Source of the DNA: Sipunculus nudus
Taxonomy: Eukaryota; Annelida; Sipuncula; Golfingiida; Sipunculidae
Length of the DNA stretch: 64,000 bases
Direction of reading: 5' to 3'
NCBI GenBank assembly: GCA_026874595.1
Contig: CM049308.1
Coordinates: 96,396,624-96,460,623, forward strand
Of the stretch, positions 22,666 through 33,420 are shown one piece after another. A program made the translations under genes and the position numbers. Below the pieces are notes generated by a model. That model was not told the origin of the DNA, searched no databases, and saw only the letters and a program-made list of their open reading frames with translations. How positions within the stretch are numbered: the stretch's first letter is position 1; every line of letters begins with the position of its first letter.

Positions 22666-23720
22666 AGTCGATATTATATGTTCTGTATTACAAAGTGGAA
22701 GCATATAGTGTAAAAGTGATATGATCTGTTAGGAACCAATCATGCCTCATATTTGTATTAAGTGATTCCACAGGGATGTTAGCTTTAGTGGCCGATCAGC
22801 AGGTTTTCCGTCGTCCCTTACGAGTCCAGTGGTATAGCGCTGGAATACCCACGTCTTCATTTGTACAGTACCCGAAACGATTCCATATCAATGTCTAGAA
22901 AGCAAACATCAACAATCCAATACAGCTTGCTTTCCTTTTATCAGTCACAGGAACCTGTCGTAGAAGATCAAAGATAAAACAATAAAATTCCGAACTGGCT
23001 CAGATGTTACTCGGGGAGTGTAGCAAACATCACACTCTGTCGCCGAGTTTTGAATGATTTCTATTTTCGTTGGAGCGAGGATTTCCAAATTAGTGGTAAT
23101 CCGTAATTAAATCCCGCGACAATTCGCATTTGTTAATGCTACCATGCACAGACATTTAGCCGGCCAAGCCTATATATACATAGCTAGACACAGGCGTACC
23201 GTGTCAGAATGTAGAAGATAACCGCGGGATTACTTGACTCAAACGATATATATTTTAGATAACATTTGTGCAGAGTACGACAGGAACCGTTTCTTTCGTT
23301 AAAAATTGATTGTCAGTTTTCTTTCACAAGACAGGTGTTTGCAAATGTTTGCTCGAGTTACGTCGGCTTGCTTATGTCTATGTTAGGTGCACGTTTGAGA
23401 ACATTCTTAGCAATTATAGTTGCAAACAATAATAAAATCCACATTGTGTGCACATGTAAGACGTGTGGGTAACACCGCGTGGCATTCCATTGTTTGGTTC
23501 GCGCGACGGGTTTGTCAATACCTGCCAGTACTAGTACAACCAGTCTGGAGTGGAAAAAGTGACATGGAACCAGGAACGCTAGAAACCAATTTGGGAAATG
23601 TATTCATTGTGGAAATTTATTTTAATTTCAAAAGCTGAAATAAAATAGACTAATGTTATTTTCACATGAATGAAAACGTCACAAATTTGAGAATTTGCCT
23701 GGAGAGATTCTTCATCCTGT
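22666..23720. other. Unique spacer between the two large minisatellites
   Basis: No recognised gene. It contains inverted GTAATTAAATCCCGCG / CGCGGGATTAC words (about 23102-23117 and 23223-23233) and a TATA-like CCTATATATACATA (about 23168-23181). Two short + frames (23266-23472 and 23420-23638) have no recognisable product. Confidence 0.5.
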
Positions 23721-26700
23721 GTAGGAGCAGACCTATATAACATGCTCAGTATGTAGGAGCAGGCCTATATTACAGGCTCAGTATGTAGGAGCAGGCCTAT
23801 ATTGCAGGCTCAGTATGTAGGAGCAGACCTATATTACAGTCTCAGTATGTAGGAACAGACCTATATTACAGGCTCAGTATGTAGGAACAGACCTATACTA
23901 CAGGCTCAGTATGTAGGAGCAGGCCTATATTACAGTCTTAGTATGTAGGAACAGACCTATATTACAGGCTTAGTATGTAGGAGCAGACCTATACTACAGG
24001 CTTAGTATGTAGGAACAGACCTATATTACAGGCTCAGTATGTAGGAGCAGGCCTATATTACAGTCTCAGTATGTAGGAACAGACCTATATTACAGGCTCA
24101 GTATGTAGGAGCAGACCTATACTACAGGCTCAGTATGTAGGAACAGACCTATATTACAGGCTCAGTATGTAGGAGCAGGCCTATATTACAGTCTCATTAT
24201 GTAGGAACAGACCTATATTACAGGCTCAGTATGTAGGAGCAGACCTATACTACAGGCTCAGTATGTAGGAACAGACCTATATTACAGGCTCAGTATGTAG
24301 GAGCAGGCCTATATTACAGTCTCAGTATGTAGGAACAGACCTATATTACAGGCTCAGTATGTAGAAGCAGACCTATACTACAGGCTCAGTATGTAGGAAC
24401 AGACCTATATTACAGGCTCAGTATGTAGGAGCAGGCCTATATTACAGGCTCAGTATGTAGGAGCAGACCTATATTACAGGCTCAGTATGTAGGAGCAGAC
24501 CTATATAACATGCTCAGGATGTAGGTTCAGATCTATATTGCAGGCTCAGTATGTAGGAGCAGACCTATATTACAGGCTCAGTATGTAGGAGCAGACCTAT
24601 ATTACAGGCCCAGTATGTAGGAGCAGGCCTATATTACAGGCTCAGTATGTAGTAACAGACCTATATTACAGGCTCAGTATGTAGGAGCAGACCTATACTA
24701 CAGGCTCAGTATGTAGGAACAGACCTATATTACAGGCTCAGTATGTAGTAACAGACCTATATTACAGGCTCAGTATGTAGGAACAGACCTATATTACAGG
24801 CTCAGTATGTAGGAGCAGACCTATACTACAGTCTCAGTATGTAGGAACAGACCTATATTACAGTCTCAGTATGTAGGAACAGACCTATATTACAGGCTCA
24901 GTATGTAGGAACAGACCTATATTACAGGCTCAGTATGTAGGAGCAGACCTAAACTACAGGCTCAGTATGTAGGAGCAGACCTATATTACAGTCTCAGTAT
25001 GTAGGAACAGACCTATATTACAGGCTCAGTATGTAGGAGCAGACCTAAACTACAGGCTCAGTATGTAGGAGCAGACCTATATTACAGTCTCAGTATGTAG
25101 GAACAGACCTATATTACAGGCTCAGTATGTAGGAACAGACCTATATTACAGTCTCAGTATGTAGGAACAGACCTATATTACAGGCTCAGTATGTAGGAGC
25201 AGACCTAAACTACAGGCTCAGTATGTAGGAGCAGACCTAAACTACAGGCTCAGTATGTAGGAGCAGACCTATATTACAGTCTCAGTATGTAGGAACAGAC
25301 CTATATTACAGGCTCAGGATGTAGGTTCAGATCTATATTACAGGCTCAGTATGTAGGAACAGACCTATATTACAGGCTCAGTATGTAGGAGCAGGCCTAT
25401 ACTACAGGCTCAGTATGCAGGAGCAGACCTATATTACAGTCTCAGTATGTAGGAACAGACCTATATTACAGGCTCAGTATGTAGGAGCAGACCTATACTA
25501 CAGGCTCAGTATGTAGGAGCAGACCTATATTACAGGCTCAGTATGTAGGAGCAGACCTATACTACAGTCTCAGTATGTAGGAACAGACCTATATTACAGT
25601 CTCAGTATGTAGGAGCAGACCTATATTACAGGCTCAGTATGTAGGAGCAGACCTATACTACAGTCTCAGTATGTAGGAACAGACCTATATTACAGGCTCA
25701 GTATGTAGGAGCAGACCTATATTACAGGCTCAGTATGTAGGAGCAGGCCTATATTACAGTCTCAGTATGTAGGAACAGACCTATATTACAGGCTCAGTAT
25801 GTAGGAGCAGACCTATATTACAGTCTCAGTATGTAGGAACAGACTTATATTACAGGCTCAGTATGTAGGAGCAGACCTATACTACAGTCTCAGTATGTAG
25901 GAACAGACCTATATTACAGGCTCAGTATGTAGGAGCAGACCTATACTACAGGCTCAGTATGTAGGAGCAGACCTATATTACAGGCTCAGTATGTAGGAGC
26001 AGGCCTATATTACAGTCTCAGTATGTAGGAACAGACCTATATTACAGGCTCAGTATGTAGGAGCAGACCTATATTACAGTCTCAGTATGTAGGAACAGAC
26101 CTATATTACAGGCTCAGTATGTAGGAGCAGACCTATACTACAGTCTCAGTATGTAGGAACAGACCTATATTACAGGCTCAGTATGTAGGAGCAGACCTAT
26201 ACTACAGTCTCAGTATGTAGGAGCAGACCTATATTACAGGCTCAGTATGTAGGAGCAGGCCTATATTACAGTCTCAGTATGTAGGAACAGACCTATATTA
26301 CAGGCTCAGTATGTAGGAGCAGACCTATATTACAGTCTCAGTATGTAGGAACAGACCTATATTACAGGCTCAGTATGTAGGAGCAGACCTATACTACAGT
26401 CTCAGTATGTAGGAACAGACCTATATTACAGGCTCAGTATGTAGGAGCAGACCTATATTACAGTCTCAGTATGTAGGAACAGACCTATATTACAGGCTCA
26501 GTATGTAGGAGCAGACCTATACTACAGTCTCAGTATGTAGGAACAGACCTATATTACAGGCTCAGTATGTAGGAGCAGACCTATATTACAGGCTCAGTAT
26601 GTAGGAGCAGACCTATACTAGAGGCTCAGTATGTAGGAGCAGACCTATATTACAGGCTCAGTATGTAGGAGCAGACCTATACTACAGTCTCAGTATGTAG

Positions 26701-27976
26701 GAACAGACCTATATTACAGGCTCAGTATGTAGGAGCAGACCTATATTACAGGCTCAGTATGTAGGAGCAGACCTATACTACAGTCTCAGTATGTAGGAAC
26801 AGACCTATATTACAGGCTCAGTATGTAGGAGCAGACCTATACTACAGGCTCAGTATGTAGGAACAGACCTATATTACAGGCTCAGTATGTAGGAGCAGAC
26901 CTATACTACAGTCTCAGTATGTAGGAACAGACCTATATTACAGGCTCAGTATGTAGGAGCAGACCTATACTACAGGCTCAGTATGTAGGAACAGACCTAT
27001 ATTACAGGCTCAGTATGTAGGAACAGACCTATATTACAGGCTCAGTATGTAGGAGCAGGCCTATATTACAGTCTAAGTATGTAGGAACAGACCTATATTA
27101 CAGGCTCAGTGTGTAGGAGCAGACCTATACTACAGGCTCAGTATGTAGGAACAGACCTATACTACAGGCTCAGTATGTAGGAGCAGACCTATATTACAGT
27201 CTCAGTATGTAGGAACAGACCTATATTACAGGCTCAGTATGTAGGAGCAGACCTATACTAGAGGCTCAGTATGTAGGAACAGACCTATATTACAGGCTCA
27301 GTATGTAGGAGCAGGCCTATATTACAGTCTCAGTATGTAGGAACAGACCTATATTACAGGCTCAGTATGTAGGAGCAGACCTATACTACAGGCTCAGTAT
27401 GTAGGAACAGACCTATATTACAGGCTCAGTATGTAGGAGCAGGCCTATATTACAGTCTCAGTATGTAGGAACAGACCTATATTACAGGCTCAGTATGTAG
27501 GAGCAGGCCTATATTACAGTCTCAGTATGTAGGAACAGACCTATATTATTGGCTCAGTATGTAGGAGCAGACCTATACTACAGGCTCAGTATGTAGGAAC
27601 AGACCTATATTACAGGCTCAGTATTTAGGAGCAGACCTATACTACAGGCTCAGTACGTAGGAACAGACCTAGATTACAGGCTCAGTATGTAGGAACAGAC
27701 CTATATTACAGGCTCAGTATGTAGGAACAGACCTATATTACAGGCTCAGTATGTAGGAGCAGACCTATAATACAGGCTCAGTATGTAGGAACAGACCTAT
27801 ATTACAGGCTCAGTATGTAGGAACTGACCTATACTACAGGCTCAGTATGTAGGAGCAGACCTATATTACAGGCTGAGATTGTAGAAACAGATCGACCTAT
27901 ATTACAGGCTCAGTATGTAGGAACAGATTGACCTATATTACAGGCTCAGTATGTAGGAACTATATAATTACAGGCT
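23721..27976. repeat. 4.3-kb minisatellite of 32-bp units
   Basis: The unit is GTAGGAGCAGACCTATATTA plus CAGGCTCAGTAT, repeated about 133 times with exact 32-bp spacing. Common variants are GGAACAG/GGAGCAG, CTATATT/CTATACT and CAGGCTC/CAGTCTC. They alternate as 64-bp dimers and, at about 23900-24430, as a 128-bp four-unit pattern. Near the right end two units carry a 4-bp insertion (AGATCGACC, AGATTGACC). The last unit degenerates into ACTATATAATTACAGGCTCA. No open frame persists. Confidence 0.95.
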
Positions 27977-29825
27977 CATTTGCGACATATTAAAATGGTT
28001 CAGATATTCAATGGGTTCACAGGTATTATATTTAGCTGATAATTTTAAGTCAAATCTGTCTATGTGAAAACAGTCCTGATAAAATGAACATTTTTTCTCA
28101 TAAATTGGAATTTTCCATTTAAGAGCTTAATATTAAATATGGACACATCATCCCTACATGTAAGTTTATTTTTAGAGATGTACAAGACAACTGTTTGAAA
28201 ACAAATAAATGAAGGAAGCGTCCATTAAAATCATTAAAAGGTCTGTGTTCTTGCAAAACTGAAAATCGATCAAACTATTTCATCCATCAAAACATGAGTT
28301 CTAGCATAACTGAGAGACGATCATTCTTTCTCTCCATAAAAATGTGAAAAAAAATCCTTCCATTAAAATTTTAAAACATCCTTTCAGTTGTCTTCTTCTG
28401 AACATAATAATTCTCATTTGACGTAAAACGTTAATTCATTTGTTAATAAATGGTTTGTACTTCTTACATTAGGCCTATTACGGAAGAATCTGTCAATGTG
28501 CTTGCTTTGTGTCTTGCTCTATATAATGTTATAGTATATATAATATTCATATTATAGTATATCTATCATGCACCGAACTCCACGATGAATATCACTGAAA
28601 CCATGAAGTTTGAATTTTATATGCATATTACATCTCCGTGCTAAACAGTTAAGGCCTAAACAGGAACCCACAAAATGAATTATTTGATGTATAAATACAT
28701 TTAAATTTGCAGGTTACATTTACAAACACATGACGTAAAGCCTTTAAAAGGTTACTCAGATGAAGTGTATATTGTTATTCTTTAAAAACTATTGATTCAT
28801 TCTGGTATTTCCGTTTGTCATCAGGCTGATGGCCTCGTGTCTTACGCTTGGAATTCCCGGTAGAATTCCCTTGACATTTCCGGTATCTCCGGGTTTTCCA
28901 CCAGTCAGCAACAGTTTACACTATTAGTTTTCATTATTGCCGATAGGGGTTGCTCAATGCAAGTCCTGCGACAGTCCCCGAGTTGACGGGTGGATACGTC
29001 ACGAACAGGCATATATCAGCTTTATGCAGGTAATACTTTTTTATTTGCGACGCTCATATTGGTTACAAGTATGCATTCACAAAGCACTCTGTTATTTATA
29101 AATATTGCTCAGCTCAACTCGCGCTCTTGCTAAATAGTGGCGTGGTACCAGTGCAGTGTTGTGTCGATAGCTGGCAGAGATCTCGGGCTCTTGCATTCTC
29201 GGTCCATGCGAACTCGGTCCATGACTGACTCGGACCCCGATCTCGGGCCGTAGGTGCTGCGATCTAGTTTCCGAGCCATCAGATTACGACTGAAAAAAAG
29301 AGCAGATGTCATGTTGGTAAATTCTTATCCAGCTAGGTTTGTTAAGACACTCGCGTGTATTATTATACAGTAAAATCTGTAACAATGTCATTGTGTATAT
29401 TCCTTCGGTACGACTGTAGAATAGGTGCTTGAATCTATACTGCCTGGGTTTGGGGTTCACACCCAAAATGTCGAAAGTGCATATTGCGAAAACTAGTGAC
29501 TAAAAGGTTTACATATCAGTTTATCACCACTGATTTTAACTTTTTCCCCATTAGATATATCAACTTCTTAAGCATGGAAAATATTCCTTTCATACATATC
29601 AATTTCCGGTAGGCACCTATTCTATAATCACTCTATTCCTTGTGACAGCTGAACTGAATTGTGTTAATGTATATATGGCTGCTTAACTGAACAATGGGAT
29701 ATGTGACAACTGAATAGAATATTATATTTGATGGCATTCTTGAAATTTGTTTTATGTGACAGCTGACCTGAGCATAATGTTACATGTATCTGTAGAGGCT
29801 AACCTGATCTTAAATGTCTTTACAG
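27977..29825 (+). other. Upstream region of the bZIP gene
   Basis: No coding exon is certain here. Two candidate splice structures are visible. The first is a 49-nt segment at 27974-28022 with TTACAG before it and CACAG|GTATTA after it. The second is a donor TATGCAG|GTAATA at 29030, which could end a 5' untranslated exon. Three TGACGTA-type sites lie between (28419, 28731, 28995). The coding exon begins at 29826 after TTTACAG. Confidence 0.35.
28419..29001. promoter_or_regulatory. Three CRE-like sites upstream of the bZIP gene
   Basis: TGACGTAA occurs at 28419-28426 and 28731-28738, and its core in reverse, TACGTCA, at 28995-29001. Three matches to a 7-bp core in under 600 bp is several times more than expected by chance. 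ATF/CREB-family bZIP dimers bind TGACGTMA. The gene downstream encodes an ATF3-like bZIP, and mammalian ATF3 is known to regulate its own promoter, so autoregulation is a reasonable guess. Confidence 0.35.
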
Positions 29826-29829
29826 CATC

Positions 29830-29958
29830 ATGTCAAGACTAATGGCTGATTTGGAGCGCAAAAATCCTTCAGCTGCTAAGAAGAGGCGTGAGCAAAACCG
29901 AGAAGCAGCAGCACGATGTCGTAACAAGAAAAAAGAGCATGAGACTGACCTGAGAAAG
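29830..29958 (+). CDS. bZIP transcription factor, basic-region exon (ATF3/JDP2/Fos-like)
   Basis: The exon runs from the acceptor TTTACAG (29825) to the donor GAGAAAG|GTATAT (29958/29959) and encodes 43 residues from ATG 29830. The basic region is residues 17-36, with the bZIP signature N23-x7-R31 and the block AAARCRNKKKE (26-36), including the Cys conserved in Fos, Jun and ATF3. Leu41 is the first zipper leucine. The basic region grips DNA (TGACGTCA or TGACTCA sites) in the nucleus once the zipper dimerises. The junction is phase 0 and joins the 32626 exon: heptads then fall at 41, 48, 55, 62, 69 and 76 without a gap. ATG 29830 has A at -3; an upstream coding exon cannot be excluded, and a second ATG follows at residue 5. 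The encoded total would be 307 residues, somewhat longer than ATF3 and JDP2. Confidence 0.85.
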
Positions 29959-30101
29959 GTATATGATGTTAGCTGCCTTGAGAAAGATATATGTAGATAG
30001 TTGAAGTGCCCAGAGAAAGGTATGTGAAGTTAGATGCCCTTAGAGAGGTTTGTGTAGTTGGATGCCCTTAGAGAGGTATGTGTAGTTGGATGCCCTTAGA
30101 G
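29959..30101 (+). repeat. Minisatellite built from the bZIP donor site (proximal part)
   Basis: Right after the true donor, units of about 30-36 bp repeat the exon end and splice site, GAGAAAG|GTATATG becoming GAGAAAGATATATG, GAGAAAGGTATGTG, GAGAGGTTTGTG and GAGAGGTATGTG. Units are joined by AGTTGGATGCCCTTA. The decoy at 30020 (AAAG|GTATGT) is a better match to the donor consensus than the true one (AAAG|GTATAT). The array is interrupted by a hAT-like element at 30102 and resumes at 31463. Confidence 0.8.
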
Positions 30102-31462
30102 CAGGGTTGGGGTAATTGTAATGTGTAATTGTAATTACCTATAATTAATTGACAGTTGTCTGTCTGCCTGTCAGGTTTTCGTTTCTGTGCGATAACTTTC
30201 CTAAATATTATCCAATTTCATCCAAATTTGAGTCAGTGATTGCTCTCATGCATTCCTTGTTTTGGGATTGGTTTTGGAGTGTCTGGCTTCTGTCTGTCTG
30301 TCTGTCACTTTGTCTGTCAATCTGTCAGGTTTTCGTTTCTGTAGGATAACTTTCCTAAATATTATCTGATTTCATTCAAATTTTGGTCAGACATTGCTCT
30401 CAGGCAAACCTTGGTTGGGATTAGTTTTGGAGTGTCTGGCTTCTGTCTGTCTGTCTGTCTGTCACGTTGTCTGTCCATCCGTCAGGTTTTCGATTCTGTA
30501 GGATAACTTTCCTAAATATTATCTGATTTCATTCAAATTTTGGTCAGACATTGCTCTCAGGCAAACCTTGGTTGGGATTAGTTTTGGAGTGTCTGGCTTT
30601 TGTGTGTCTGTCTGTCACTTTGTCTGTCCTGCTGTCAGGTTTTTGTTTCCCTGCTATAACATTCCTAAATGTTATCTGATGTCATTCAAATTTTGGCCAG
30701 TGATTGCTTTCATGCTTTCCTTGGTTTGGATTTGTTTTGAGGTGTCTAGCTAATGTCTGTCTGTCTGTCACTTTGTCTCTCTGTCGGTTTGTCAGGTTTT
30801 CATTTCTGTAGGATAACTTTCCTAAACATTATCTGATTTCATTCAAAATTCAGTAGGATTACTGTATAGGATGAAGGTAGTCGATAAAAGGTTTTTCCAT
30901 CATCAGAGGTTTGAACCAACAATTATTTACACATGGGCTCTAATTGGCACATGCCAGGGTTATCAAGAAGCAAGAAATTTTGTCTGATAAAGGAAAATAT
31001 GTGATAAAAGAATATTAGATGAAATTTTTTGCCCTTTTTTTACTTCAAGATAATATGTTTAAAATATAATTTACCCATATGTGCTTTCACTTAAGATGTT
31101 TCTATTTCGTGTCAAAAAATAATTCAGCAAATGTTTCAATACACACAATGTCCATATATGATGATGACAGCCAGTTTTGCCTTTCCATAAGAGAAAATTG
31201 TAGATGATATGTGCAGTTTTTCCTTTTATAAGTTTAATCCATTGGCTTTTCTACCATGAATGATACTTTACCTGAACCATGTCTCTGTATATTATAATTT
31301 TTATAAAGTAATTGAAAGTAATTAAATACTTTTCAAATGTAATTGTAATTTAATCATTACTTTGTAAAAATAAAGTAAGTTGTAACTGTAATTGTGAATG
31401 GGGCTTTTGGAAGTAATTGTAATTGTAATGATTACTTTCCAATGTAATTGGCCCCTACCCTG
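30102..31462. mobile_element. hAT-like non-autonomous transposon in the bZIP intron
   Basis: The ends CAGGGTTGGGG and (inverted) CAGGGTAGGGG are typical hAT termini. The 8-bp duplication is CCTTAGAG (30094-30101) against CCTTTGAG (31463-31470), and both halves are part of the donor-derived minisatellite. The element therefore landed in an existing array. TAATTGTAATTAC-type subterminal words occur at both sides. The interior is mainly a 156-bp tandem repeat; no transposase. Confidence 0.8.
30165..30860. repeat. ~156-bp tandem repeat inside the hAT-like element
   Basis: About 4.5 units start at GTCAGGTTTTCGTTTCTG, contain ATAACTTTCCTAAATATTAT and TTCATTCAAATTTTGG, and end in (GTCT)n. Markers recur at about 30174, 30329, 30486, 30641 and 30796. 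Confidence 0.85.
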
Positions 31463-31710
31463 CCTTTGAGAGGTGTGTGTATTTGGATGCCCTTACTGAG
31501 AGAGGTATGTATAGTTAGAGTGCCTGGAAAAGAGATGTACAGTTAGAGTGCCCAGAGAAAGATATGTGAAGTAAGATGCCCTAAGAGAGGTGTGTGTAGT
31601 GAGAGTGCCTAGAGAAAGGGATGTGTAATTACAGTGTCTCTAGAAAGATGTGTAATTAGAATGTCCTGAGAAAGGTATGTGCAGTTAGAGTGCCCTGAGG
31701 TATTTAAGCA
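31463..31710 (+). repeat. Minisatellite built from the bZIP donor site (distal part)
   Basis: At least seven further units carry GAGAAAG- or GAGAGG-type exon ends joined to GTATGT, GTGTGT or GATGTG, linked by AGTTAGAGTGCCC. The last good decoy donor is at 31675 (GAGAAAG|GTATGT). The unit phrases match the proximal part on the other side of the hAT-like insertion. Confidence 0.8.
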
Positions 31711-32199
31711 GGGACTTCATGCACAGGATGTTTTATTGTTGGGCTGATGTAGGAGTGTATAATAGCAGGCAGTTGGGAACATTCTCTCTGACACATTTTC
31801 TTTATGGTTCAAGTTGTCTTTAATATAATTTGTTGACAGTTGAATAAATTTAAAATCAGTACCAAAGGTTTTCATGTTAAGTCTACATTATTTGATCAGA
31901 ACATTACAATTTTCAATTGCATATAATCTGCCATTTAATTCATCATAATTCATTGTGTGGCCATGTTATACAAGAGAAAGCCACCTAGTACTATTAGTAG
32001 TTTACCAGCTAATCATAAATAGATACTACAGGCTTACAGCCAGTATTCTAAATAAGACACACCAAAATGTATATTTGAGTGTTGTAGGATTGTTTTTGCT
32101 AGTGTTGTAAATGTACTGTTCACCCTTCCACTTGTAAATACTTAACCTAGATCATATTGTGATAAGCAAACCTTGAGAATTGTGTGATTGAGTTTGTAC
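31711..32199 (+). other. bZIP intron, unique part
   Basis: AT-rich intron sequence between the donor-derived and acceptor-derived arrays. I see no exon, transposon end or tandem repeat. Confidence 0.5.
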
Positions 32200-32625
32200 C
32201 TCTGGTGTCCCTGGTCTGGATCTTGTTCTTATTCTACATAACTTTTTTTTCAAAAGAACCACCAGCTGTAGGACTCTTGTTCTTATTCTACATTCCTTTT
32301 TTCAAAGAAAACACCAGCTGTAGGACTCGTGTACTTATCATACCTTACTTTTTTCCTGAAGAATCACCAGCTGTGGGAATCCTGTATTTATCATACCTTA
32401 CTTTTTTCCAGAAGAGCCACCAGCTGTAGGACTCCTGTATTTATCATACCTTACTTTTTTCCAGAAGAGCCACCAGCTGTAGGACTCCTGTACTTATCAT
32501 ACATTACTTTTTTTCCTGAAGAATCACCAGCTGTAGGAATCCTGTTCTTATCATACCTTACTTTTTCCAGAAGAACCACTAGCTGTAGGACTCGTGTGCT
32601 TACTTTTTAAACTTTTTTTTTTCAG
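32200..32625 (+). repeat. Minisatellite built from the bZIP acceptor site (decoy 3' splice sites)
   Basis: Seven units of about 54 bp precede the true acceptor. Each carries a pyrimidine tract, an AG-like boundary, and a copy of the first exon bases, AAGAACCACCAGCTG. Boundaries are at about 32254, 32305, 32360, 32412, 32465, 32519 and 32571; the true one is 32626. CCAG|AAG is intact at 32412, 32465 and 32571, while two copies have CCTG|AAG and cannot serve. In the exon CAG follows CAGCTG's CTG; in nearly all decoy units TAG follows, so use of a decoy gives a stop five to six codons later. Confidence 0.85.
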
Positions 32626-33420
32626 AAGAACCACCAGCTGCAGACAGAGATCACAGAGAGGAAGAACAGAATCCGACACATTTCCAGACAAAAGAAAGAT
32701 TTGTTAGACCTCCTGACCTATCATTTTGAAACATGTCCCTTCACCACCAGAGATCAAATCGCTGCTTTGAGAGGGTTCAAAGAGGGTGGAAACAAGGAGA
32801 ATGAAGTTGTGGTGTCTGCTCTTGTAACAGCCCCCACTGAGGAAGGAGTCTGTTGTCCTGTGAGAGCTGAGGACAGTCCAAGTGAACAGTGCACACTTGT
32901 CAATCAAATGTTACACATGAAATCAAATAAAAAAGAATGGGTCAACTTTAATACTGAGGCAGAATCTGAAGAAGCAACTGCAAATCTCAACAATGAACTC
33001 CAGTACAGAGATCAACAGGGTTGTGTTGATAGAGGAGTGACAGAAAACATTGTCCTAAGCAAAGAACCTGAAGGCTGTGCCCCACAGTCTCCCCCAGAAA
33101 CAGGCGCCGAGTCCGACGGCAGTAAACCCAGGAGATACCGATTACTGTATATACCCGACAAGAACGAACTGGTTGTGATTGACCAGTGTTTACTTGATGG
33201 TTCACCAGGTGTTCTAGGCAGCACAGCAAGAGAAACAGAAGTCAAAAGTACCAGTGCATCAGTGACACCCAGCAACAGTCAGCCAGTGGCGCCCCCTGTA
33301 GCATTGCACACTACTATGGTTGCTCCCCAAGATGCATCTTCTGGGCAGAGGCAGGATCCAATGCTGACAACGATGGATTTTGGAATTGACATTATGAGAA
33401 ATATGGCTGGCAGTGCATAA
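32626..33420 (+). CDS. bZIP transcription factor, zipper and C-terminal exon
   Basis: The acceptor is a T-rich tract ending TTTCAG at 32625. The exon encodes 264 residues and stops at TAA 33418-33420. The first 33 residues complete the zipper: Leu48, Arg55, Ile62, Leu69 and His76 in the numbering from ATG 29830. His76 then Cys80 (LTYHFETC) corresponds to the LNLHRPTC type end of the ATF3 and Fos zippers, which supports that subfamily. Arg at the third heptad position is unusual and may restrict homodimers. The remaining ~225 residues are acidic, Ser/Thr- and Pro-rich with no known domain: a likely transactivation or regulatory region, including KPRRYRLLYIPDKNELVVID (about 183-202), which is the most ordered-looking part. 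Codon use is balanced, and the frame is long and clean next to repeats. Orthology to ATF3, JDP2 or Fos is not resolved. Confidence 0.9.
   Translation, partial: KNHQLQTEITERKNRIRHISRQKKDLLDLLTYHFETCPFTTRDQIAALRGFKEGGNKENEVVVSALVTAPTEEGVCCPVRAEDSPSEQCTLVNQMLHMKSNKKEWVNFNTEAESEEATANLNNELQYRDQQGCVDRGVTENIVLSKEPEGCAPQSPPETGAESDGSKPRRYRLLYIPDKNELVVIDQCLLDGSPGVLGSTARETEVKSTSASVTPSNSQPVAPPVALHTTMVAPQDASSGQRQDPMLTTMDFGIDIMRNMAGSA

Noticed and set aside
17866-22704. Short frames such as 17866-18075, 20563-20769, 21049-21231 and 22522-22704 (minus)
   Set aside because: They are stretches of the 36-bp array between frame-breaking 34-, 38- and 40-bp units.
17175-27976. CRISPR-like regular repeats of 32 and 36 bp
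   Set aside because: Units are directly contiguous with no unique spacers, vary in sequence, and lie in an animal genome. They are minisatellites.
32184-32610. Open frames of 81 and 93 codons before the bZIP zipper exon
   Set aside because: Translation of the acceptor-derived tandem repeat in the wrong frame; they do not include the zipper frame.
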